Shown here: in pieces, positions 1 through 8,186 of the stretch
How positions within the stretch are numbered: position 1 is the first letter of the stretch
Layout of the letters: every line of letters starts with the position of its first letter
The notes under the pieces: generated by a model
Database searches by the model: none
What the model was told of the DNA's origin: nothing
Seen by the model: only the letters and a program-made list of their open reading frames with translations
Position numbers and translations under genes: made by a program
NCBI GenBank assembly: GCA_002471195.1
Contig: DKPN01000065.1
Span: 1-23,804 of the forward strand
DNA: 23,804 nt
Direction of reading: 5' to 3'
Source: Bacteroides sp. UBA7333
GTDB taxonomy: Bacteria; Bacteroidota; Bacteroidia; Bacteroidales; Bacteroidaceae

Positions 1-196
1 TTAATCCATCATCGCTTTTAATCATTAATTTCTAATGTCATATATATTACAATTTTATTTCATTTCACTTTCTACATCTGATAATCTAAAACGCATAAAT
101 TAAATATTATAATCATCAGAAATTATAATATAGATTTATCAAAGATGATTTATTTAAATATATCAATTTAATACAATTTAGTTTCATTATTTTCTA
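1..196. other. AT-rich upstream region, no gene seen
   Basis: This stretch is very AT-rich and broken by stop codons in all frames that I checked. I see no tRNA, no repeat and no end of a neighbouring gene. It probably holds the distal upstream region of glnS. Confidence 0.5.
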
Positions 197-204
197 TATT
201 TTTG
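197..204 (+). promoter_or_regulatory. -7 promoter element of the glnS operon
   Basis: The octamer TATTTTTG matches the Bacteroidota -7 consensus TAnnTTTG. Transcription would begin near 209, giving a leader of about 31 bases to the ATG at 240. No good -33 TTTG lies 19-20 bases upstream; the nearest is TTTA at 177-180, so this is a one-element match in AT-rich DNA. Confidence 0.45.
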
Positions 205-239
205 TAGACTAAATATTGTATAATCAAGACATACGAAAT

Positions 240-1982
240 ATGACAGAGATTAAAAATGACGAGATTAATATTGAAAAGAAAAGTCTTAATTTCATTGAAC
301 AAATAGTAGAGAATGATTTAAGTGAACAAAAGAATCATAGTAAAGTTCAAACTCGATTTCCACCCGAACCAAATGGTTATTTACATATAGGCCATGCCAA
401 AGCTATTTGCTTAGATTTTGGTATTGCCGAACAACATGGCGGTATTTGCAATTTAAGATTCGATGACACCAACCCTACCAAAGAAGATGTAGAGTACGTA
501 GAAGCTATCGAAGAAGATATTAAATGGTTAGGTTTTGAATGGGCCAATGTATATTATGCATCGGATTACTTTCAACAATTATGGGACTTTGCTATTCAAT
601 TAATTAAAGAAGGAAAAGCATATATTGACGAACAAAGCGCCGAGCAAATTGCAGCACAAAAAGGCACACCAACCTTGGCTGGTACCAATAGCCCATACAG
701 AGATCGCCCTATTGAAGAGAGTTTGTCTCTTTTCTTAAAAATGAATACCGGCGAGATAGAAGAAGGCGCAATGGTATTACGTGCTAAAATTGATATGGCA
801 AGTTCAAACATGCATTTCCGCGATCCTATTATTTATCGTGTAGTAAAACATCCTCATCATCGTACAGGTACTACTTGGAAAGCATATCCTATGTACGACT
901 TCGCACATGGACAAAGTGATTATTTAGAAGGGGTTACTCACTCGCTATGTACACTTGAGTTCGTACCTCACAGACCTTTATACGATTTATTCATCGATTG
1001 GATCAAAGAAGGAAAAGATTTAAATGATAATCGCCCTCGCCAATATGAGTTCAATAAACTAAATCTTACTTACACGTTAATGAGTAAACGTAACTTATTG
1101 ATTCTTGTAAAAGAAGGTTTAGTAAATGGATGGGACGATCCGCGTATGCCTACTATATGTGGTTTCAGAAGACGTGGATACTCGCCCGAATCTATTCGAA
1201 ATTTTGTTGACAAAATTGGATATACCACATACGATGCTTTAAATGAATTTGCCCTACTCGAAAGTGCAGTTCGCGATGATTTAAATTCACGTGCTATTCG
1301 TATTTCTGCTGTATTAAATCCGGTTAAACTGATTATTACTAATTATCCTGAAGGTCAAGTAGAACAGCTGGAAGCAGTTAACAATCCCGAAGATCCAAAC
1401 AGTGGTTCACATATTATCGAATTCAGTAAAGAGCTGTGGATGGAGCGCGAAGATTTTATGGAAGATGCTCCTAAGAAATATTTCCGCATGACTCCGGGAC
1501 AGGAAGTTCGTTTAAAGAATGCCTATATCGTAAAATGCACAGGATGTAAAAAAGATGATAATGGTAATATTACAGAAGTGTATTGTGAGTACGATCCGGA
1601 AAGTAAAAGTGGAATGCCAGGGGCAAGCCGAAAGGTAAAAGGCACTCTACATTGGTTGAGCAAAGAACACTGCCTACCTGCCGAAGTTCGCTTATATGAT
1701 AGATTATGGAATGTTGAAAATCCACGCGATGAAATTTCAAAAATATGCAAAGACAAAGGTTGTGATACATTGGAAGCTATGAAAGAGGCTATCAATCCAA
1801 ATTCTCTACAAGTAGTGAATAATTGCTATGTAGAAAAATTTGCAGCGGAGCTACCTAACTTATCATACTTACAATTCCAACGCATTGGTTATTTCAATAT
1901 CGATAAAGATTCGGCAAATGATAAACTAATATTCAATCGCACAGTTGGCCTGAAAGATAACTGGAGTAAAATAAACAAATAA
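240..1982 (+). CDS. glnS: Glutaminyl-tRNA synthetase
   Basis: This class I synthetase charges tRNA-Gln with glutamine in the cytoplasm. The protein has 580 residues, close to the usual GlnRS length. It opens with a short lysine-rich extension. The class I HIGH motif is at residues 49-52 within PPEPNGYLHIGHAK, which is the GlnRS/eukaryotic-GluRS form. A degenerate KMSKS loop, LMSKRN, lies at about 280-285, and a C-terminal anticodon-binding beta-barrel region begins at about residue 330. The frame can be extended to a TTG at 216, but the ATG at 240 gives a more usual N-terminus. It is the first gene of a unit with the TPR and DedA genes; the TPR gene starts 2 bases after its stop. A GlnRS implies direct glutaminylation of tRNA-Gln. 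GluRS was considered, but the motif context fits GlnRS better. Confidence 0.95.
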   Translation: MTEIKNDEINIEKKSLNFIEQIVENDLSEQKNHSKVQTRFPPEPNGYLHIGHAKAICLDFGIAEQHGGICNLRFDDTNPTKEDVEYVEAIEEDIKWLGFEWANVYYASDYFQQLWDFAIQLIKEGKAYIDEQSAEQIAAQKGTPTLAGTNSPYRDRPIEESLSLFLKMNTGEIEEGAMVLRAKIDMASSNMHFRDPIIYRVVKHPHHRTGTTWKAYPMYDFAHGQSDYLEGVTHSLCTLEFVPHRPLYDLFIDWIKEGKDLNDNRPRQYEFNKLNLTYTLMSKRNLLILVKEGLVNGWDDPRMPTICGFRRRGYSPESIRNFVDKIGYTTYDALNEFALLESAVRDDLNSRAIRISAVLNPVKLIITNYPEGQVEQLEAVNNPEDPNSGSHIIEFSKELWMEREDFMEDAPKKYFRMTPGQEVRLKNAYIVKCTGCKKDDNGNITEVYCEYDPESKSGMPGASRKVKGTLHWLSKEHCLPAEVRLYDRLWNVENPRDEISKICKDKGCDTLEAMKEAINPNSLQVVNNCYVEKFAAELPNLSYLQFQRIGYFNIDKDSANDKLIFNRTVGLKDNWSKINK

Positions 1983-1984
1983 CA

Positions 1985-3436
1985 ATGAATCAAAAATCAC
2001 CTAATGATGATGAGCAACACAAAGAGCTCGTAAATCGATATGAAAAAGCACTTGAAGAAAACAAAACAGTATATTTAGATCCATACGAAGTAGTAGACAT
2101 TGCTACTTCGTATGTTTTAAATAATGATTATAAAAAGGCCTGTAAAATATTAGAATATGGCTATCAGCTTCATCCTAACAATATACTATTACTGCTCGAA
2201 CATGCATATGTATATTTAGATTTAGGAAATATACAAGCAGCTAAACAAACACTAGACAACATTGCCGACCATTCAATTATCGATGTTATATTACTCAAAG
2301 GAGAAATATTATTGAATGAAGGTAAATTAAATGACACTGAGAAATTATTCAATGAAATTGATCCAAAAATCAGTTTAAGTCTTGATGTCTTAAGCAACAT
2401 TGTAGAAATATACCTCAATTTAGGGTATGCCGATTTTGCTATTTCATGGCTCAAAAAGGCTGAAGGGAAGTATGCAGGAAACACTAAATTTCTTGAATTA
2501 TTAGCAGATAGCTGTTTTCAGAGTCATGACTATGCAGAAAAAGCAATCGGTTATTATAATGAATTGATCGATATCGATCCTTATAACCCGGAATATTGGT
2601 GCGGCTTAGCGAAAACTTATTCGATGCTCGATCAAAATGACAAAGCATTGGAAGCGACCGAATTTGCATTGGCTTCGGATAATGAATATGGCAAAGCATA
2701 TTGGTTAAAGGGCAATGCTTTAAATGATCTTGAAAACATCGAAGAAGCTGTCGAGGCCTATAAACTAGCAATGAAATATAAAGGAATGGATCCTCTGAAA
2801 TGCTATGCACATATAGGAAATGTTTATAATATCGGGCACGAATATGAAAAAGCCATCGATGCATTACATAATGCACTTGAATTGGCAGATGAATTAAAAA
2901 AGGATGATGACATCCTATATGATATTTACAACAACTTAAGTATGAGTTTTTGTGGATTAAAATACTTTGAAGAGGCCAATGAGATCTCAAAGATCAGTTG
3001 TCTATCTTATCCCAATAACCCATTTGTTTATATTATTGATGCAAGAGTAAAAGCCATGCAAGGCCTTGTTGAAGAAGCGAAAAAATCATGCGAAAAAGCA
3101 TTCGATATATTTTTTGCCGCTGAAACATATATACAAGCAGGTGATATATTTTTAGAATATAAATATATCGAAATTGCTCAAGAATATTATGAAAAGGCAA
3201 TGGAATTGGAACCATATATTAATAAAATATACCACCGTTTAGCTGCATTGGCTGTTATAAATAAAGATGCAAATAAATACTACGAATATTACAAGAAGGC
3301 AAATGACAATTTTCCTATTGATGATATTATTAAATTTTTGAAAGAAGTTAATACAGAATTTAATGATGAATTTAATGAATTCATTAAACAATTAAACGAT
3401 ATTAAAAACTCCGAATCTAATAATAGTTCGCTTTAA
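1985..3436 (+). CDS. Tetratricopeptide (TPR) repeat protein
   Basis: This is a 483-residue protein built almost wholly of TPR helix pairs, from about residue 35 to 440. Clear units occur near 185-235 (containing AIGYYNELIDIDPYNPEYW), 236-265, 272-300, 345-372 and 380-412 (EIAQEYYEKAMELEP). There is no signal peptide and no transmembrane segment, so it is probably cytoplasmic. TPR arrays bind partner proteins, and the sequence gives no partner or reaction. The ATG follows the glnS stop by 2 bases, and the dedA-like gene starts 4 bases after its own stop, so the three are almost certainly one transcript. The acidic, lysine-rich C-terminal tail (about 440-483) lies outside the repeats. A similar gene next to glnS may be a conserved Bacteroidales arrangement, but I cannot check that here. 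Confidence 0.85.
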   Translation: MNQKSPNDDEQHKELVNRYEKALEENKTVYLDPYEVVDIATSYVLNNDYKKACKILEYGYQLHPNNILLLLEHAYVYLDLGNIQAAKQTLDNIADHSIIDVILLKGEILLNEGKLNDTEKLFNEIDPKISLSLDVLSNIVEIYLNLGYADFAISWLKKAEGKYAGNTKFLELLADSCFQSHDYAEKAIGYYNELIDIDPYNPEYWCGLAKTYSMLDQNDKALEATEFALASDNEYGKAYWLKGNALNDLENIEEAVEAYKLAMKYKGMDPLKCYAHIGNVYNIGHEYEKAIDALHNALELADELKKDDDILYDIYNNLSMSFCGLKYFEEANEISKISCLSYPNNPFVYIIDARVKAMQGLVEEAKKSCEKAFDIFFAAETYIQAGDIFLEYKYIEIAQEYYEKAMELEPYINKIYHRLAALAVINKDANKYYEYYKKANDNFPIDDIIKFLKEVNTEFNDEFNEFIKQLNDIKNSESNNSSL

Positions 3437-3440
3437 TAAA

Positions 3441-4088
3441 ATGGAATCAGTTACATTTATACATTGGTGCTTAGATAATCTTAACTATTGGACTATCACA
3501 CTTTTAATGACCATCGAAAGTTCATTCATTCCTTTCCCATCTGAAGTTGTAGTTCCACCTGCAGCATATAAATCGGCTGTTTATGGTGATATGAACATCT
3601 ACTTAGTCGTATTTTTTGCTACCCTTGGTGCAGATCTAGGCGCATTGATCAACTACTATATTGCCTATTTTTTGGGACGACCTATCGTTTATAAATTTGC
3701 AAAAAGCAGATTAGGTCATATGTGCTTAATAGACGAAAACAAAGTGAAACATGCTGAATCGTACTTTGATAAGAACGGAGCTATATCAACTTTAATCGGC
3801 CGATTAATTCCCGCTGTTCGACAATTGATTTCAATACCTGCAGGTTTGGCACGTATGAAAATCTCAACATTCTTATTGTATACAACTATCGGTGCCGGCA
3901 TATGGAATTCTATTTTAGCGGCAATAGGATACTATTTATCGACAGTACCAAGCATTAATACACCTGAACAACTAAGTGCACATATCACAAAATATAGCCA
4001 CGAATTAAGTTATATGTTTATCGGATTAGCTCTATTTGTTGTTTGCTTTCTTATATTCAAGGGAACAAGAAAAAGAAAGAACGCATAA
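3441..4088 (+). CDS. DedA family inner-membrane protein (VTT/SNARE-associated domain)
   Basis: This 215-residue multi-pass membrane protein belongs to the DedA family, now linked to flipping of undecaprenyl phosphate or phospholipids and to envelope integrity. The family marks are visible: an N-terminal re-entrant segment with SSFIPFPSEVVVPPAA (about residues 26-41), a basic region around 85-110, and the signature GRLIPAVRQLISIPAGLARM (about 117-136) with its conserved arginines and proline-glycine turns. Hydrophobic helices follow at about 140-165 and 188-207, and the C-terminus is short and strongly basic. It is the last gene of the glnS unit and is followed by a hairpin terminator at 4150-4181. 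Which lipid it carries cannot be told from sequence. Confidence 0.9.
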   Translation: MESVTFIHWCLDNLNYWTITLLMTIESSFIPFPSEVVVPPAAYKSAVYGDMNIYLVVFFATLGADLGALINYYIAYFLGRPIVYKFAKSRLGHMCLIDENKVKHAESYFDKNGAISTLIGRLIPAVRQLISIPAGLARMKISTFLLYTTIGAGIWNSILAAIGYYLSTVPSINTPEQLSAHITKYSHELSYMFIGLALFVVCFLIFKGTRKRKNA

Positions 4089-4149
4089 TATTTACTCTAT
4101 TTGAAATAGGTTATTGAGCAATATATATTTTAAATAGTATTACATAACT

Positions 4150-4181
4150 AAGCGAGCCGCATCATCCGATACGGCTCGCTT
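4150..4181 (+). terminator. Intrinsic terminator of the glnS-TPR-dedA unit
   Basis: AAGCGAGCCG (4150-4159) pairs with CGGCTCGCTT (4172-4181), and an inner ATC/GAT pair closes the loop further. A T-rich run, TTTATTTT, follows. It lies 61 bases after the dedA-like stop. Confidence 0.85.
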
Positions 4182-4241
4182 TATTTTAGTGATAGACAAT
4201 TTACAACACAGAAAGTGCCAATCATAATATTAGAAATAAAA

Positions 4242-4267
4242 AAGCGCTAAGTACAAACCTAGCGCTT
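4242..4267 (-). terminator. Intrinsic terminator of the DUF4270 gene
   Basis: AAGCGCTA (4242-4249) pairs with TAGCGCTT (4260-4267) around a 10-base loop. On the minus strand the hairpin is followed by a T-run (TTTTTTATTTC). It lies 22 bases beyond the stop of the lipoprotein gene. This convergent pair of units has two separate terminators rather than one shared one. Confidence 0.8.
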
Positions 4268-4289
4268 CATTTATTTCTTCATATATCTT

Positions 4290-5819
4290 TTATTTCACAA
4301 AAGAGGTATATGTTATTTGCAAATCTAACTTGCTGCCCGTTGGACCACCTTTTAATTTTGCATATCCGGGTTTCAAATCATTTAGAATAGCTACTGTATT
4401 ACCATTAGAATCGGAAACAACACTTACAGGTAATATAGCAACTTTATCCCATTGAGTAGCTTCTTTCCATGCCTCAATCGTTTTAACAGGTTGGCCTTGC
4501 GAATCTAAAACATCGCTTATCTCACCAAATGTAGCCAATTGCTCAATTGCAGCAGCTTTTTCTGATAATGAAAGATTTATAAGCTGTGATAGGTTGGAAA
4601 AAACATATTGGTTATTGTTGATATAATTATGTTTAGCCACATATGATGTAATATTATCATTGATCTTATTCTTAATAAAGAATGACTCTTTATCTTTTTC
4701 ACGAACCAATAATACATTATTAGGCGCAGTCATTGCAAACGCATTATTATTTGAAAATTGATTATAGTTAGTAAATGTCAAATTTACTACATTCAAAGTA
4801 TCATTGCTTAACTCTTTTTCAAAACGCTCTAAAGGCAGTGTTGCTTGTGTATAAATACCGGCTGGAGATTTAAGATACGTCCACTGAGTCTCTGCTACCT
4901 TTTCATTGATTAAGGTTTCATCGCTTTTAAAAGCGTTGGCTTGAATAATTTCTTTAGTAGCAGCAAACATGCGATACGAATAACCAGTTGAGTCGGTTTT
5001 CTCATCGTGTTTTTTATAAATCTCACCTGTTTTAGAGTTTCTTACATAAACTTCATATGATAACATCAATTCGATTTGATCTATATATAAAATTGTACCC
5101 TCTCCATATGAATTTTTCACATAAATACCTTTGAACATATCCATAAAGACAGGAGCAAAATCTTTATTATTCAATTCATACTCTCTACTTTTTTCTAGAA
5201 TTTTCTGTCCTATTTCGGTAGGTATTTTTACCGCTACCCCTTTGAAATAATTACTTGAATTACGTATCGAGTCATTATACTCAAGATTCACTGCAGAATA
5301 TGCCTTTTGACCAATCAAATCGGAGGTACTGTAAAACTGGGAAGGATCAATATCAGTGTAGTATGCAGCTTGTTTATCTAAACGTTTATTCAATTGATAA
5401 ACATTCATAGACTGAGGAGCCAAAGAATCGCCAAAATAACTCGAATATCCTAAACGCAACTCAACACTGTGTATCTTATTAGCCACCATAATAGCTTTAG
5501 GGTTATTTCGGTCAGCTTCATTTTCAGGATCGCAAACAGCCGGAAAGCTAAAATCCTCAATACAATGAAGTTGGCTTAAGAAACTAGCTTCATAAAATCC
5601 AAATTCAGGATCTGTAAAACGCCCTAAATAACCTACACTCGTTTTTGCAAAGACATTGCCTGCAATCTCCGATTGAGTTGTTACATCGAATGTCGTTAAT
5701 TTACCATTAACATTTTGATCACCGCCAGGAAACATTTCTAATCCCAAAGAGCCCGAATTATCATCACATGAAAAGAGAGAGAGGGTAAGAAATGCAAGTA
5801 GTATATATTTTGCTTTCAT
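4290..5819 (-). CDS. DUF4270 family lipoprotein
   Basis: This is a 509-residue exported lipoprotein of unknown function. The N-terminus is a textbook lipoprotein signal: a basic start, a hydrophobic core and the lipobox LFSC, with the lipidated cysteine at residue 18. The mature end begins CDDNSGSLG. Acidic residues right after the cysteine resemble the surface-export signal described for Bacteroidota lipoproteins, so display on the outer face of the outer membrane is possible (inference). The rest looks like a beta-rich secreted protein typical of DUF4270, with no catalytic motif that I recognise. It begins 24 bases after the stop of the GT5-like gene with no promoter between them, so the two are co-transcribed. 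The family assignment rests on the CDD-N-SGSLGLE start, the length and the position beside the GT5-like gene and panC. Confidence 0.8.
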   Translation of the reverse strand: MKAKYILLAFLTLSLFSCDDNSGSLGLEMFPGGDQNVNGKLTTFDVTTQSEIAGNVFAKTSVGYLGRFTDPEFGFYEASFLSQLHCIEDFSFPAVCDPENEADRNNPKAIMVANKIHSVELRLGYSSYFGDSLAPQSMNVYQLNKRLDKQAAYYTDIDPSQFYSTSDLIGQKAYSAVNLEYNDSIRNSSNYFKGVAVKIPTEIGQKILEKSREYELNNKDFAPVFMDMFKGIYVKNSYGEGTILYIDQIELMLSYEVYVRNSKTGEIYKKHDEKTDSTGYSYRMFAATKEIIQANAFKSDETLINEKVAETQWTYLKSPAGIYTQATLPLERFEKELSNDTLNVVNLTFTNYNQFSNNNAFAMTAPNNVLLVREKDKESFFIKNKINDNITSYVAKHNYINNNQYVFSNLSQLINLSLSEKAAAIEQLATFGEISDVLDSQGQPVKTIEAWKEATQWDKVAILPVSVVSDSNGNTVAILNDLKPGYAKLKGGPTGSKLDLQITYTSFVK

Positions 5820-5843
5820 GACTATCAGTGTCTAATTTGTATT

Positions 5844-6668
5844 TTATTTTTCAGTTGATGCCCATACCTGATCATAAAAATCATTGCATGCATCGGCATA
5901 GGTCTCAGATGTTTGGAAGTCTAATACGGGTTTATTTAATTGACGTGCATATTCCAAAATATTCTCGTTTGCATTTTCGCTATTCTTAATAATACCATCA
6001 GAATAATCAACAGCCAATTTATATAAATCCTCAATGGTAGTTGGAGAAGCCAAGTTACCCAAATCTTTTTTGTTAATGCCTTTCAATAATAATTTTGAAG
6101 CAAAATCATCGCTCAAATTATTTTTCAAATCATCTTCATACAAAGAGAAAACTACTTTCGAATCTCTAAAAGAGGGTTCATCTTTGTAAGCTTTCTTTAT
6201 ATACAATGGAACTAAAGCTGACATCCATCCATGACAATGAATTACGTCAGGACACCAACGAAGTTTTTTTACAGTTTCAAGTACACCACGCGCATAAAAA
6301 ATAGCACGACTATCATTGTCGGTATATTCTATGCCATTTTCATCGAGTGCTTGTAGTCTATTTTGAAAATAATCATCATTATCAATAAAATAAACTTGCA
6401 TACGAGCAGATTGAATTGAAGCGACTTTGATGATAAGTGGATGATCTGTATCATCGATAATTAAATTCATACCTGAAAGGCGAATTACTTCGTGCAATTG
6501 ATTTCTGCGTTCGTTAATATTACCCCACTTAGGCATAAATGTTCTAATCTCACGACCTTTTTCCTGAATAGCCTGAGGCAAGTTTCTACCAATTAATGAA
6601 ACTTCGTTTTCTGGAACATAAGGAGTTATCTCTTGGGTAATAAATAAAACTTTGTTAGCTTTGGTCAT
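5844..6668 (-). CDS. Short GT5 (glycogen/starch synthase catalytic-domain-like) protein, probably not a complete enzyme
   Basis: This 274-residue cytoplasmic protein resembles only the N-terminal Rossmann domain of bacterial glycogen synthase GlgA, which normally has about 480 residues in two domains. Seen directly: the first strand and helix KVLFITQEITPYVPENE (6-22), QEKGREIRTFMPKWG (35-49), and the well-kept DVIHCHGWMSALVPLYIKKA (141-160), equivalent to the HxHDWHT region of GlgA. Missing: the C-terminal glycosyltransferase half, and the KxGG loop that follows the first strand in active GT5 enzymes and contacts ADP-glucose (PENEVS stands at that point). It may therefore be a regulatory or binding pseudoenzyme. 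The longer frame to 6740 starts upstream of the promoter at 6697-6704, so the ATG at 6668 is chosen. The gene is divergent from panC and followed by the DUF4270 gene. Confidence 0.8.
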   Translation of the reverse strand: MTKANKVLFITQEITPYVPENEVSLIGRNLPQAIQEKGREIRTFMPKWGNINERRNQLHEVIRLSGMNLIIDDTDHPLIIKVASIQSARMQVYFIDNDDYFQNRLQALDENGIEYTDNDSRAIFYARGVLETVKKLRWCPDVIHCHGWMSALVPLYIKKAYKDEPSFRDSKVVFSLYEDDLKNNLSDDFASKLLLKGINKKDLGNLASPTTIEDLYKLAVDYSDGIIKNSENANENILEYARQLNKPVLDFQTSETYADACNDFYDQVWASTEK

Positions 6669-6696
6669 AATAGCAATCTTCTCTATAAATATTCTG

Positions 6697-6730
6697 CAAA
6701 GATATAAAAAAAAAGAGTGACTTAAGCAAA
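6697..6730 (-). promoter_or_regulatory. Promoter of the GT5-like/DUF4270 unit
   Basis: Read on the minus strand, TTTG (6727-6730) is followed after 22 bases by TATCTTTG (6697-6704), a good Bacteroidota -33/-7 pair with a slightly long spacer. Transcription should begin near 6692, giving a leader of about 24 bases. This rules out the frame extension upstream of 6692. Confidence 0.75.
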
Positions 6731-6843
6731 TTGTACACATCTATAATTCCTTATGAATTGTTAATACTCTGAATATCAACAAAAACAGCTAATACTTCAG
6801 ATGTAAATAATAGTAAACAAACCAATAATAAATTTTAATATCG

Positions 6844-6875
6844 TTTCCTTATGTGATAAATATTACTTTATTTTG
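6844..6875 (+). promoter_or_regulatory. Possible degenerate promoter of panC-panD
   Basis: TTTC (6844-6847) lies 21 bases before TATTTTG (6869-6875), which resembles the -7 element TAnnTTTG with one base missing. It is the best candidate in the divergent region, 38 bases ahead of panC. The match is imperfect. Confidence 0.4.
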
Positions 6876-6913
6876 CACGTTTTTTTAAATCAAGAGAGAA
6901 ATAATACATTAAA

Positions 6914-7756
6914 ATGAAACTAGTATATACAATTCAGGATTTACAAACTGAACTTGATAAATGCAGACAACTACACCAAACGATTGGTTTTGCGCCAACA
7001 ATGGGAGCCTTACACGAAGGACATGGATCTTTAATGATAAAAAGTGTAAACGAAAACAACATTACCGTAGCTAGTGTTTTTGTCAACCCTACCCAATTCA
7101 ACGATCAAAATGACTTACTAAAATACCCTCGAACACTCGAAGCCGATTGCGCTTTGCTCGAAAAATGCGGTGTCGATTTCGTTTTTGTTCCCGATGTAAA
7201 AGAAATGTATCCAGAAGAGGATACACGCCAATTCAACTATGCACCTTTAGATTCAGTAATGGAAGGTGCACATCGTCCGGGGCATTTCAATGGAGTTTGT
7301 CAGATTGTAAGCAAACTGTTTGATGCTGTAATGCCCGACAAAGCATATTTTGGAGAAAAAGACTATCAACAACTAGCCATTATCAAAGAGATGGTTCGCG
7401 ATCTAAAGTATCCTATTGAAATAATTGGTTGTCCAATTATTCGCGAATCGGATGGTTTGGCTTTAAGTAGTAGAAATATGCGATTATCAGACACAGAACG
7501 TGAAAATGCATTAAATATATCGCAGACATTATTTAAAAGTTGTACCTTTGCAGCCGATCATTCAGTAAATGAAACATTAGAAATGGTAAAAACTGCCATT
7601 AATAATGCAAGCGGACTGGAGTTGGAATATTTTGAAATTGTTGACGGAGATACCCTACAACCGATAAACAGCTGGGAGGAATCTTCAACGATAATGGGAT
7701 GTATTACAGTATTCTGTGGCCCTGTAAGACTGATTGATAATATTAGATATAAATAA
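6914..7756 (+). CDS. panC: Pantothenate synthetase (pantoate--beta-alanine ligase)
   Basis: The enzyme condenses pantoate and beta-alanine with ATP to form pantothenate, the precursor of coenzyme A. At 280 residues it is full length. The nucleotidyl-transfer motif PTMGALHEGH, with the HxGH signature, is at residues 28-37. It is followed by VFVNPTQFN (about 56-64), the pantoate-binding region DFVFVPDVKEMYP, and GKPDKAYFGEKDYQQL-like sequence (DKAYFGEKDYQQ, about 142-153). The downstream SSRN element (about 190-193) fits the KMSKS-like loop of the family. panD begins 24 bases after the stop, so the two form a pantothenate operon whose second product supplies beta-alanine to the first. Confidence 0.97.
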   Translation: MKLVYTIQDLQTELDKCRQLHQTIGFAPTMGALHEGHGSLMIKSVNENNITVASVFVNPTQFNDQNDLLKYPRTLEADCALLEKCGVDFVFVPDVKEMYPEEDTRQFNYAPLDSVMEGAHRPGHFNGVCQIVSKLFDAVMPDKAYFGEKDYQQLAIIKEMVRDLKYPIEIIGCPIIRESDGLALSSRNMRLSDTERENALNISQTLFKSCTFAADHSVNETLEMVKTAINNASGLELEYFEIVDGDTLQPINSWEESSTIMGCITVFCGPVRLIDNIRYK

Positions 7757-7780
7757 TTAAAAACAAAAGAGCAAATTCTT

Positions 7781-8131
7781 ATGATGATTGAAGTGCTTAA
7801 GTCTAAGATTCACTGTGCACGCGTCACAGAAGCTAATCTTAACTACATGGGTAGTATCACCATTGATGAAGATCTTTTAGATGCGGCCAATATGATTGCA
7901 GGCGAAAAAGTTCATATTGTTGACAACAACAATGGAGAACGTTTTGAAACCTATATCATTAAAGGCGAACGCGGTTCGGGCAAAATTTGTTTGAATGGCG
8001 CTGCAGCACGAAAAGTACAACCTGGAGATATAGTAATAATCATGTCATATGCAATGATGGATTTTGAAGAAGCGAAATCTTTTAAACCATCAGTTATATT
8101 TCCTGATCCTTCTACCAATAGCTTAGTATAA
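7781..8131 (+). CDS. panD: Aspartate 1-decarboxylase precursor
   Basis: This pyruvoyl enzyme makes beta-alanine from aspartate for the PanC reaction. It has 116 residues, close to the usual length. The self-processing site Y-x-G-S is present: cleavage between Gly24 and Ser25 (NYMGSITIDEDL) converts the serine to the catalytic pyruvoyl group. KIHCARVTEANL before it and the NGERFETYIIKGERGSGKICLNGAAAR stretch (positions 51-76) match the double-psi barrel of the family. There are two adjacent ATG codons (7781 and 7784); the first puts the cleaved bond at 24/25 as in the E. coli protein. It ends the panC-panD unit, ahead of a shared palindromic terminator. Confidence 0.97.
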   Translation: MMIEVLKSKIHCARVTEANLNYMGSITIDEDLLDAANMIAGEKVHIVDNNNGERFETYIIKGERGSGKICLNGAAARKVQPGDIVIIMSYAMMDFEEAKSFKPSVIFPDPSTNSLV

Positions 8132-8140
8132 TACTAAAAT

Positions 8141-8186
8141 ATAAAAAATAACCCTCGATAAAATTTTATCGAGGGTTATTTTTTAT
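8141..8186. terminator. Perfect 46-bp palindrome, bidirectional terminator
   Basis: Bases 8141-8186 form an uninterrupted perfect palindrome with its centre between 8163 and 8164 and arms of 23 bp. The GC core is ACCCTCGAT, flanked by A-runs and T-runs on both sides, so it can stop transcripts of panC-panD (plus) and of the NfnAB fusion (minus). Its last base is also the last base of the stop codon of the minus-strand gene. Confidence 0.9.

Noticed and set aside
216..239. TTG start for glnS giving eight extra residues
   Set aside because: An ATG 24 bases later gives a normal N-terminus, and nothing supports the TTG.
2484..2990. 168-codon minus-strand frame inside the TPR gene
   Set aside because: The plus strand codes clear TPR repeats; the antisense product shows no domain and has no promoter.
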